The translations under genes and the position numbers were made by a program. Below are positions 25,460-36,500 of a stretch of DNA of 64,000 bases, in pieces. Numbering within the stretch: the first letter of the stretch is position 1; each line of letters opens with the position of its first letter. Below the pieces are notes generated by a model. That model was not told where the DNA came from, did not search any database, and worked only from the letters and a program-made list of their open reading frames with translations. The stretch comes from Chrysomallon squamiferum. Lineage: Eukaryota; Mollusca; Gastropoda; Neomphalida; Peltospiridae. The DNA is taken from contig CM022677.1 in assembly GCA_012295275.1 (NCBI GenBank), positions 6,702,690 to 6,766,689 on the forward strand. Direction: 5' to 3'.

Positions 25460-27275
25460 TTTCAGTTCTTGTCTTGAAATTTAGTAATTGTTAATTTTAA
25501 TATATTTATTTACATTTTGTTTAGTTTTATTGTACTTCCTCCTTTGTTATCTTATTATTATTACTACTACTACTTGTTCTGAAGTAAGTGGTCTGGATAT
25601 GTCTTATAATAATAAATAATGGTAATAATAGTAATGTGTTTAAGTACATATGCAGGGCTTGTAATAGCCAGTCACCAAATGCTACCAAAGTTCTGTTTGG
25701 ATGACTGGGATGTTAAAAAAATTATGAGTTAGTTTCTGAAGAATATTTTTAAATCTAACTTCAATACATGTTTTCCTTTATAAACTGAAATATGAATCTG
25801 GTCAACTATATATATATGAATTTGTTCTCAAAAGATTCTATTATGCAAAATAATCATACATTCCTAGTCTGGGATAGTTAAAAAATACAGTTGTTGCGCC
25901 AGTAAATCTAATATTAAGTTGATAGGCATCAGATTGAGAAAATTCTTTGATATATTTCTATCTCTATCGCATTTCCCCAGTATAGTGAAAGAAACACTTA
26001 CCAATAAACCATTATTAAAATAGTCCTACTTATGACTGAGAATTTGAAGCTTGACATGTTCAAACTTGACCAGACATTTACTATTTGAAAAGTAAACATA
26101 AATAATGTAATTACGATATGTTTGTTTATGTTCTTTGGTCTGGTTACAGGATCATCCTATTATTACATACTAAGTAGAATGGATTGTAATGGTGTTGACC
26201 TGTTTTTTTTTGTTGTAGTCTGGGTGATTCTAACTAATAGTATATAAGTCCAGCTGGATGTTAAGAAGTCTTGTTTGTTTCAGTATATAGCAGAACATTA
26301 TAATTTTGATAAATAAATTAATCATATTAGAAAATTATACCAGATTTTTTTAATACTTTTTGTTCTATATTTGTTTATTTAGACAAATCTGGCTAAATAG
26401 TAGAAAACAGTGACTTGCACATGAAACCAGATAGTTGTTTAAATATAGCTATCATACCACCAACTCAAACTTTGGATCTTGTGATGTCCAGCATTTCAGA
26501 GGATTTTCTTAACCAGCTTGGAAGACCTTTCAGGTAAGTCAGACAAAAGACACATCAGTAGATTTTATATGTTTTTTATTTGTTTTAATGAAGAAAAATA
26601 GAATTATAAATAATTATTTACAAATATTAAACATGAATAGTAATAATAGCAACAGCAACAACCACCACCACAACAACAAGAAAAATAATAACTAAAATAA
26701 AACAAACCTGTAAAAACCAGTACTTCATTTCTTGATTCTGTTTTATAAAAATTCCATGATATTCCTGAAAAATGTACCTTCCAAATGCACAGACATCAAG
26801 TTGGTGGTAATTATGTTATAAATTGCCATTGATCAGGAGGAAGCAGGTGTAAATCCTTACAACTCTGTTTCCTACCAGTGAAAACTTTATATATGAGATG
26901 ACATAGAAGTTATTAGTTTCCTTGTCAGTGTTGCAGCATCATACGATTGTCTGAATTATTTCGTTCAGGATTCAAATCTGATATATATATTTTTTTATGA
27001 ATTAATTATATCATCTCATTCAAAACATTAGCAATTAATTATTATTAATTAATTAGAATTCTCGTTATCTTTTGGGATTAAAAGATTATTATTGTGGATA
27101 AATTTAATGTTGTAGCCAGGTTATTAACTTATATTTTTAATCAAATCTAAAATTAGATGTATAGAATCAGTGCTAAGTGTTCCAAAAAAGTAATCAAAAT
27201 GACTGAATTCACATACCTAGTGCAGAATGACATTAACGTTTTGTTATTAGAACTGAAAAGCATTGGTATCTGTTA
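25460..27275 (+). repeat. Copy C, direct paralogue of about 680-4,080
   Basis: The start (TTTAATATATTTATTTACA, TTGTACTTCCTCC) matches 690-780. The sequence then jumps to the block matching 2,910-2,970 (GTTCTGAAGTAAG), then to blocks matching 3,180-3,450, and ends with the strong match to 3,860-4,080. The deletion between removes the relic exons of copy A. It leads directly into the IRAG-like exons, which copy A lacks. Confidence 0.85.
26421..26533 (+). CDS. Possible upstream exon of the IRAG-like gene
   Basis: An open stretch from ATG 26,421 (MKPDSCLNIAIIPPTQTLDL ... SISEDFLNQLGRPF) ends at a perfect donor, CAG/GTAAGT. It lies upstream of the coiled-coil exons on the same strand. As read, it ends in phase 2 and the next recognised exon does not obviously continue in that phase, so it may use another frame, belong to a different transcript or be decayed. 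The serine/acidic composition would fit the disordered part before the coiled coil. Confidence 0.4.
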
Positions 27276-27435
27276 TGATATAGTTACCATGTGTCACTGT
27301 AAATTATTTTTTCCATCAAGTTCTGTCAAACTGTTGTGATTCACTAACAGTTCTCAAAAATAATCATTAGTCCTTATTGTGGAATTTTTGACAATGATTT
27401 AGGACAGCTGTCTCAACTGTATATTTTTATTTCAG

Positions 27436-27465
27436 TTCACCAACTTATCAGATGAAGACGTCAAA
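27436..27465 (+). CDS. IRAG-like micro-exon (start of coiled-coil domain)
   Basis: Thirty bases between TTTTATTTCAG and GTGAGT read FTNLSDEDVK. In IRAG1/IRAG2 (MRVI1/LRMP) the coiled-coil domain opens with a short L(T/S)EE(E/D)(I/V) motif directly before the FK.D segment. The next exon here supplies that segment (FLTFKIDKLT). The exon is small but both borders are excellent and its position in the series fits. The phase to the next exon is not clean if that exon starts at 28,011. Confidence 0.55.
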
Positions 27466-28010
27466 GTGAGTACATTTTTATTCTGCATTTACTTAGAATT
27501 TTACTTAAAGATGTGATTTATTTGTTATTTTAGATAATGATATAAACAGTTTTTGTCACTGAGATCTTTCAGTGTGATAAACAATACATATGTGAAAAAT
27601 GATTATTTATTGAGTTAGTGTAGTGTTTTGGAGATGGTGTATGCTTTTAGTGTTTATTAAATGTAGTAATAATTTTTCTTCTTACACATTTATCTTTAAG
27701 TTATACTAGACAAACTTCACTCAGTTTAATCTGAAAATGAAATAACAAGCTTATGAAAAGAGATAGTTTTCCTATTTAAAAAGCCACATTATAGATACAA
27801 ATGTTAAAAATCAAACAAACACACACTCACACACACTCACTCACGTACACACAGAATATGTATCTCTTGCTCAGACTATCAGGGAATTTATGTTTCCTAG
27901 TTACAAAATGAAATGTCTGCTTATTATTTTATTAACATACTTTATTATTTTCAGTGTAATGTGACTTGAATGTTCTTACATTAGCATTTGATTGAATTTA
28001 TATATTACAG

Positions 28011-28162
28011 TTTATTTTTGGTATTTTAACTACACTAAGTTCCTTACCTTCAAGATAGACAAATTAACTCAAGAGCAGAGAAAAGAGACTCAAGAAAGGT
28101 CATGGGACATTGCTGAAAAGAACATGGACCAAGAACTACATGGCTTAAGGAATGATGTTGAG
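28011..28162 (+). CDS. IRAG-like coiled-coil exon 1
   Basis: Acceptor ATATTACAG and donor GAG/GTATGT bracket an open frame reading YTKFLTFKIDKLTQEQRK, ETQERSWDIAEKNMDQEL, HGLRNDVE. Family members have FK.D..TL..R...Q.R.RD.AE.N...E at this point, and the residues FK, D, R, Q, R, D, AE and N are all present. IRAG proteins sit on the ER membrane with inositol trisphosphate receptors, IRAG1 coupling them to cGMP-dependent kinase. A later acceptor at 28,054 would also keep the frame. The exon is intact. Confidence 0.75.
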
Positions 28163-28555
28163 GTATGTGTGAAATCAGTTCATAAAGAAAAACAGATTTA
28201 TGTGAATTTTGTTGAAGGTCTTTCTGAATGAAAAATTCTTAATTATGTGAATCAAATTCATCTTTATTTTAGACATGATTTTTATCTCTTTAGATTATTT
28301 TTCAGTAAATAATTTGAATTGATAATTGCATCATTAAATCTCATTAGAATACAAAACAAAAGATTTAAAAAAGGTTATGTTTCAATTTTTAGTTTACTAT
28401 AATTATATTGATTCATGCTGTTTTAATTTATTGAACTGTTTTATAACAAGGAAATGTCAGTATTTACTGAATGACATTCAGATCTTTCTTCATGTATTTA
28501 TTGGAACTGAAGATACCAATACACTAAACTGTGGATTTAAACTGTTTATTTTCAG

Positions 28556-28686
28556 AAGTTAAATCAGCTTGTTAAGGATAGAAATATTCAAGAAATTGTT
28601 GATAAATACAAACTCAGATTGACATTTTGGAACACAGAGCAGCTCAAGTCTCCAGTAGAGTTGAAGTATTTGGTGCTGTCCAGCAG
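28556..28686 (+). pseudogene. IRAG-like coiled-coil exon 2, frameshifted
   Basis: Acceptor TTATTTTCAG and donor CAG/GTATTT are good. The frame set by the previous exon reads KLNQLVKDRNIQEIVDKYK. The conserved family motif, AAQVSSRVEVFGAVQQ (compare R.(A/S)SRAE..GA(V/I).QE in IRAG proteins), lies in a different frame of the same exon. The exon is 131 bases, where 132 would keep both parts in frame, so one base appears to be missing near 28,607-28,615. This is either a true inactivating change or a consensus error. Confidence 0.75.
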
Positions 28687-29104
28687 GTATTTAAATACAT
28701 TATTCATTTTATTTCACTTTTAAATATTTCTTCAGTCTTTCACAAAATTCTATGCAAAATAGTTTTCTTACACTGAATTAAGCAACATACATAAAAATGT
28801 AATATATTTGTTTTTGTAAAATCATGAAAATGATTGGCAATTACTGATGCTTTGTCTGCCATATAAGATCTCATTTATTGAAAGAATCCATAGAATCACT
28901 AAGGACTAATTATTTGTTCAGTTATAAAGACACCTGCCATGATATGGCAGTCTGATTTTAAGATTCTTTATACTTTACTCTAACTTTTTTACTTTATTTT
29001 ATTTATTTATTTTTTTTATTTATTTATAAAAGGAACAATAATTAATAACCAGAGAATTCTACAAGTAAAATAGGTACAAATATAATTGTGTGTGTTTTTT
29101 GTAG

Positions 29105-29202
29105 GAGGTGAGACTCAGTTGTACAATGGAGGTAATGGTTGCTCATGTTGGGAACATTAAACAACCACACAAAAAATATCAGACAGAACTTGAAGATACC
29201 AA
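29105..29202 (+). CDS. IRAG-like coiled-coil exon 3
   Basis: Acceptor TTTTTTGTAG and perfect donor AA/GTAAGT. The frame continues the motif of exon 2: EVRLSCTMEVMVAHVGNIKQ then PHKKYQTELEDTK, where the family has QE.R.S.A.EVM..HVENLKR.YEKEHAELEE. The replacement of the usual small or charged residues by C, T and P is unusual but the spacing is exact. The exon ends in phase 2. No later exons (linker, C-terminal membrane anchor) are seen before the minisatellite. Confidence 0.75.
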
Positions 29203-29736
29203 GTAAGTTAACACTCTTTTCTTATCCATTCACGTGTGTCACCTCTTTAACTGACAAAGATGATTTATGATATTTGTATAAAAATTAAGGTGAAAAATAA
29301 TCAGGATGTAATATTTTTGTCAGAAGCTAATGTTAACTGTTATCTCATTACTTGCATTTTTTATTTTTTTTATTGTTAGCCCTAATCAGATAAAAATTGA
29401 TGAAAAAGGCTGTTAATTCAGATATTTTGTAAGAACAAATAATGTAAATTATTTGTTGCTGAATTGAGCGCTCTTCAGAATTTATTCAGATCTTTGTTGT
29501 CACTGATATACTTAATTAAGGATGGCATTGTGTTGGCTCTTTTTTTGTTGTTGTTTTCATTATTATTATTATGATTATTGTTATTATTATTATTATTATT
29601 TCTTTTTCTTCTATTTTCTTACATTTTCCTTTCTCTGTATTTTCTTTTTTATCTTCTCGAGTTTTCCATGTCCTTGCTGTTGCTGCTGTAGCTGCTGTTG
29701 TTGTTCTTATTATATTTATTTTTATTATTAACAGAT

Positions 29737-29871
29737 ATGGCAACAGCTTCAGATTCCGATGATATTCGTTCATGTTGACTTTGTATGGAAATTTTTGACA
29801 AGCTGTGAGTTCTGTATTGAGGACACTTGTTCTGCACCAAATGTCTGCAGGGCTACATAAACCACACTTAG
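29737..29871 (+). pseudogene. Decayed TRIM-type RING finger
   Basis: Downstream of a TTATTAACAG acceptor, an ATG opens MATASDSDDIRSC and then, through stops, reads LCMEIFDKL, VLY, GHLFCTKCLQGYINHT. This is the N-terminal RING of TRIM ubiquitin ligases: C..C.E.F..P..L.CGH.FC..CL. Three in-frame TGA codons and a Cys-to-Tyr change before GH mark it as a pseudogene. The usual last cysteine pair may survive in the next 40 bases out of frame. No B-box or coiled coil follows. Being on the same strand as the IRAG-like exons it could be read as their 3' part, but a separate insertion is simpler. Confidence 0.7.
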
Positions 29872-29874
29872 ATA

Positions 29875-30500
29875 ACAACGAGATAAAACTGTTCCTTTCC
29901 TGTTTCCATTCTGGTGTCAGGTGTAGACAAAAGTAAAATTGTTCTTAGTGATTATAACAATTACTGTGTAAAATGTTTTTGTTTAGAAAGAAACTAACTG
30001 ATAAACAGATAGGAAACTTCCTCTCCACCATGTGTTAATATGGTAAAGCACTTTTACCTTGGGTGGGTGTTTTGTGTGTCAGTGTGTGTGCATGTGTTTT
30101 GTGGATGTGTTTATTATTTGTTTTTTGTTTTTTTTTAATTTTATTACCTAGGTCAAAGTTATAATACTGTATTCATGTTAGACAGTTATATAGATTTTTA
30201 ACTTAAATTATATGGAGAAATTATTTAGTGTTGATTGCAGATTTGAATATATGCTTAAAAAGTCATTTTACATTAAACACATATTAAAATTTAAAGTATT
30301 TTAAAATAAATAGTATATAAAAAAAAAACAATTCATCAATGGTCAAATTTCCATCAATCATTCAGTGACTGACAAAAACAATGAGTATTATAATATCACG
30401 TTTTAGATTTTATATTCTTTTAGTTGCTTTTAACAATAACATTTTGAATTAATATTACAGTACAGGTAAATGATATAAGTTTCAATGAATGACCTGATAT
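29875..30500. other. AT-rich non-coding spacer
   Basis: No gene or repeat unit is visible between the RING relic and the first minisatellite unit. Confidence 0.6.
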
Positions 30501-30504
30501 AAAA

Positions 30505-33500
30505 ACCACAGACAGGATAGTACATACCACAGTCAGTAACAACAACTAGACACGATGCACTGCCTTGAAGAGTCACTGACAGGATAATACATACCACAGA
30601 CTTTAACAACAACTAGAAACGATGCACTGCCTTGAACAGACTCACTGACAGGATAGTACATACCACACACTCTCTGACAGGGTAGTATGTACCACATTCT
30701 GCAATATAGTAGATACAGTGCAGTGACTTCAACAAACAGACTCAGTGACAGAGTAGTACATCCCAAAGTCTGTTATATACTAAACACGATGCATTGCCTT
30801 GAACAAACAGACTCACTGACAGGCTAGTACATACCAGAGTCTGTAATATACTAAACACGATGCACTGCCTTGCACAGACTCACTGACAGGGTAGTACATA
30901 CCACAGTGTGTAATATAGTAGACACGACGCATTGCCTTGAACAAACAGACTCACTGACAGGGTAGTACATACCACAGTCTGTAATATTCTAAACACCATG
31001 CATTGCCTTCAAAAAACAGACTCACTGACAGGATAGTTCATACCACAGTCTGTAATACTAGATACAGTGCACTGCCTTGAACAAATAGACTCACTCACAG
31101 GGTAGTACATACCACAGTCCGTAGGATACTAGACACGACGCACTGCCTTGAGCAAACAGACTGTCTCACAGGATAGTACATACCACACTCTGTAATATAG
31201 TAGACACGATGCATTGCCTTGAACAAACAGACTCACTTACATGGTAGTACATACCACAGTCTGTAATATAGTATTCACGATGCATTGCCTTGAAAAGACT
31301 CACTGACATGATAGTACATATCACAGTCTGTCGGATACTACACACGATCCACTGCATTGAAGAAACATACTCGCTCACAGGATAATACATACCACAGTTT
31401 GTAATGTACTAAACATGATGCACTGACTTGAATATACTCACTGACAAGATAGTACATCCCACAATCTGTAATATACTAGGCACGATGCACTGCCTTGAAC
31501 AAACAGACTCACTGACAGGATAGTACATACCACAGTCTGTAATATAGTAGACACGATGCACTGCCTTGAACAAACAGACTCACTGACAGGATAGTACATA
31601 CCACAGTCTGTAATATACTAGACGCGATGCAATGACTTGAACAAACTCACTGAGAGGATAGTACATACCACAGTCTGTAATATACTTGACACGATTGAAT
31701 GCCATGAACAGACTCACTGGCAGGATAGTACATAACACAGTCTGTAATATTCTACACACGATGCACTGCCTTCAAAAAACAGACTTACTCACAGGATAGT
31801 ACATACCACAGTCTATAATACTAGATACTAGACACGATGCACTGGCTTCAACAGACTCACTGACACAATGCTACATACAACACTTTGTAATAGGTAGGCA
31901 CGATGAACGGCCTTGAACAAACAGACTGACTTGCAGGATAGTACATACCACATTCTGTAATACTAGACACGATCCACTGCCTTGAACAAACAGACTCACT
32001 GACAGGATAGTACATACCACAGTCTGTAGTATACTAGTCACGATACACTGCCTTGAACAAACAGACTCACTGATAGGATAGTACATACCACAGTCTGTAA
32101 TATACTTGACACGATTGAATGCCGTGAACAGACTCACTGGCAGGATAGTACATAACACAGTCTGTAATATTCTACACACGATGCACTGCCTTCAAAAAAC
32201 AGAGTTACTCACAGGATAGTACATACCACAGTCTATAATACTAGATACTAGACACGATGCACTGGCTTCAACAGACTCACTGACACAATGCTACATACAA
32301 CACTTTCTAATAAGGTAGGCACGATGAACGGCCTTGAACAAATAGACTGACTTGCAGGCTAGTACATACCACATTCTGTAATACTAGACACGATCCACTG
32401 CCTTGAACACACTCATTGACAGGACAGTACATAACACAGTCTATAATATAGTCGACACGATGCATTGCCTTGAACAAACAGACTCACTGACAGGGTAGTA
32501 CATACCACAGTCTATAATACTAGATACTAGACACGATGCACTGGCTTCAACAGACTCACTGAGACAATGCTACATACAACACTTTCTAATAAGGTAGGTA
32601 CGATGAACGGCCTTGAACAAATAGACTGACTTGCAGTCTAGTACATACCACATTCTGTAATCCACTGCCTTGAACAATCTCATTGACAGGACAGTACATA
32701 ACACAGTCTATAATATAGTCGACACGATGCATTGCCTTGAACAAACAGACTCACTGACAGGGTAGTACATACCACAGTCTATAATATAGTAGACACCATG
32801 CACTGCCTTGAACAAACAGACTCCCTTGCAGGATAGTACATACCACAGTCTGTAATATATTAAACACCACGCATTGCCTTCAAAAAACAGACTCACTGAC
32901 AAGATAGTACATACCACAGTCTGTAATACTAGATACAGTGCAATGCCTTGAACAAATAGACTCACTGACAGGGTAGTAATTAGAACAGTCTGTAGGATAC
33001 TAGACACGATGCACTGACTTGAACAGACTCACTGACAGGATAGTACATACCACAGTCTGTAGGATAATAGACACGATGCACTGACTTGAACAGACTCACT
33101 GACAGGTTAGTACATAGCACAGTCTGTAATATAGTAGACAAGATTCACTGCCTTGAAGAAACAGACTCCCTGGTAGGATAGTACATACCACAATCTGTAA
33201 TATACTAAACACGACAAATTGCCTTGAGCAAACAGACCCACTGACAGGTTAGTACATACCACAGTCTGTAATATGGTAGACACGATGCATTGCCTTGAAC
33301 AAACAGACTCACTGACAGGGTAGTACATACCACAGTCTGTAATATGGTAGTCACGATCCATTGCCTTGAACAAACAGACTCACTGACAGGTTAGTACATA
33401 CCACAGTCTATAATACTAGATACAGTGCACTACCTTGTACAAACAGACTCACTGACAGGATAGTACATACCACAGTCTATAATACTAGATACAGTGCACT

Positions 33501-36500
33501 ACCTTGTACAAACAGACTCACTGACAGGGTAGTACATACCACAGTCTATAATACTAGATACAGTGCACTACCTTGTACAAACAGACTCACTGACAGGGTA
33601 GTATATATCACAGTCTGTAATATACTAGACAGGATGCACTTCCTTGACCAGACTCACTGAGAGGATAGTAGATACCAGTCTGTACGATACTAGGCACGAT
33701 GCACTGACTTGAACATACTCACTGACAGGATAGTAAATCCGATAATCTGTAATATACTAGGCACGATGCACTGCCTTGAACAAACAGACTGACTGGCAGG
33801 ATAGTACATACCACATTCTGTAATACTAGACACGATCCACTGACTTGAACAGACTCACTGACAGCATAGTACATACCACAGTCTGTAGTTATACTAGACA
33901 CGATGCACTGCCTTGAACAAACAGACTCACTGACAGGACAGTACATACCACAATCCGTAGGATACTAGACACGATGCACTGACTTGAACAGACTCACTGA
34001 CAGCATAGTACATACCACAGTCTGTAGTAATATTAGACACGATGCACTGCCTTGAACAAACAGACTCACTGACAGGACAGTACATACCACAATCCGTAGG
34101 ATACTAGACACGATGCACTGACTTGAACAGACTCTTTGACAGGACAGTACAGACCACAGTCTGAACTAGACACGATACACTGCCTTGAACAAACAGACTG
34201 TCTGAAAGGATAGTACATTCCACAGTCTGTAATATAGTAGACACGATGCACTGCCTTGAACAAACAGACTCACTGACAGGATAGTACATACCACAGTCTG
34301 TAGTATACTAGACATGATGCACTGACTTGAATATACTCACTGACAAGATAGTACATCCCACAATCTGTAATATACTAGGCACGATGCACTGCCTTGAACA
34401 AACAGACTCACTGACAGGATAGTACATACCACTGTCTGTGATATAGTAGACACGATACACTGCCTTGATCAAACAGACTCACTGATAGGAGAGTACATAA
34501 CACAGTCTGTAATATTCTACACACCATGCACTGACTTCAAAAAACAGACTTACTCACAGGATAGTACATACCACAGTCTATAATACTAGATACTAGACAC
34601 GATGCACTGGCTTCAACAGACTCACTGAGACAATGCTACATACAACACTTTGCAATATGGTAGGCACGATGAACGGCCTTGAACAAATAGACTGACTTGC
34701 AGGATAGTACATACCACATTCTGTAATACTAGACACGATCCACTGCCTTGAACAAACAGATTCACTGACAGGATAGTACATACCACAGTCTGTAGTATAC
34801 TAGTCACGATACACTGCCTTGAACAAACAGACTCACTGATAGGATAGTACATACCACAGTCTGTAATATACTTGACACAATTGAATGCCGTGAACAGACT
34901 CACTGGCAGTATAGTACATAACACAGTCTGTAATATTCTACACACGATGCACTGCCTTCGAAAAACAGAGTTACTCACAGGATAGTACATACCACAGTCT
35001 ATAATACTAGATACTAGACACGATGCACTGGCTTCAACAGACTCACTGAGACAATGCTACATACAACACTTTCTAATAAGGTAGGTACGATGAACGGCCT
35101 TGAACAAATAGACTGACTTGCAGTCTAGTACATACCACATTCTGTAATACTAGACACGATCCACTGCCTTGAACAATCTCATTGACAGGACAGTACATAA
35201 CACAGTCTATAATATAGTCGACACGATGCATTGCCTTGAACAAACAGACTCACTGACAGGGTAGTACATACCACAGTTTATAATATAGTAGACACCATGC
35301 ACTGCCTTGAACAAACAGACTCCCTTGCAGGATAGTACATACCACAGTCTGTAATATATTAAACACCACGCATTGCCTTCAAAAAACAGACTTACTGACA
35401 AGATAGTACATACCACAGTCTGTAATACTAGATACAGTGCAATGCCTTGAACAAATAGACTCACTGACAGGGTAGTAATTAGAACAGTCTGTAGGATACT
35501 AGACACGATGCACTGACTTGAACAGACTCACTGACAGGATAGTACATACCACAGTCTGTAGGATAATAGACACGATGCACTGACTTGAACAGACTCACTG
35601 ACAGGTTAGTACATAGCACAGTCTGTAATGTAGTAGACAAGATTCACTGCCTTGAAGAAACAGACTCCCTGGTAGGATAGTACATACCACAATCTGTAAT
35701 ATACTAAACACGACAAATTGCCTTGAGCAAACAGACCCACTGACAGGTTAGTACATACCACAGACTGTAATATGGTAGACACGATGCATTGCCTTGAACA
35801 AACAGACTCACTGACAGGGTAGTACATACCACAGTCTGTAATATGGTAGTCACGATCCATTGCCTTGAACAAACAGACTCACTGACAGGTTAGTACATAC
35901 CACAGTCTATAATACTAGATACAGTGCACTACCTTGTACAAACAGACTCACTGACAGGATAGTACATACCACAGTCTATAATACTAGATACAGTGCACTA
36001 CCTTGTACAAACAGACTCACTGACAGGGTAGTACATACCACAGTCTATAATACTAGATACAGTGCACTACCTTGTACAAACAGACTCACTGACAGGGTAG
36101 TATATATCACAGTCTGTAATATACTAGACAGGATGCACTTCCTTGACCAGACTCACTGACAGGATAGTAGATACCAGTCTGTACGATACTAGGCACGATG
36201 CAGTGACTTGAACATACTCACTGACAAGATAGTAAATCCGATAATCTGTAATATACTAGGCACGATGCACTGCCTTGAACAAACAGACTCACTGACAGGA
36301 TAGTACATACCAGAGTCTGTAATATACTAGACACGATTGAATGCCGTAAACAGACTCGCTGGCAGGATAGTACATACCACAGTCTGTAATACTAGATACT
36401 AGACACGATGCTATGTCTTGAACTGACTCACTGACACAATGCTACATATCACACTTTGTAATATAGTCACGATGAACGGCCTTGAACAAACAGATTGACT

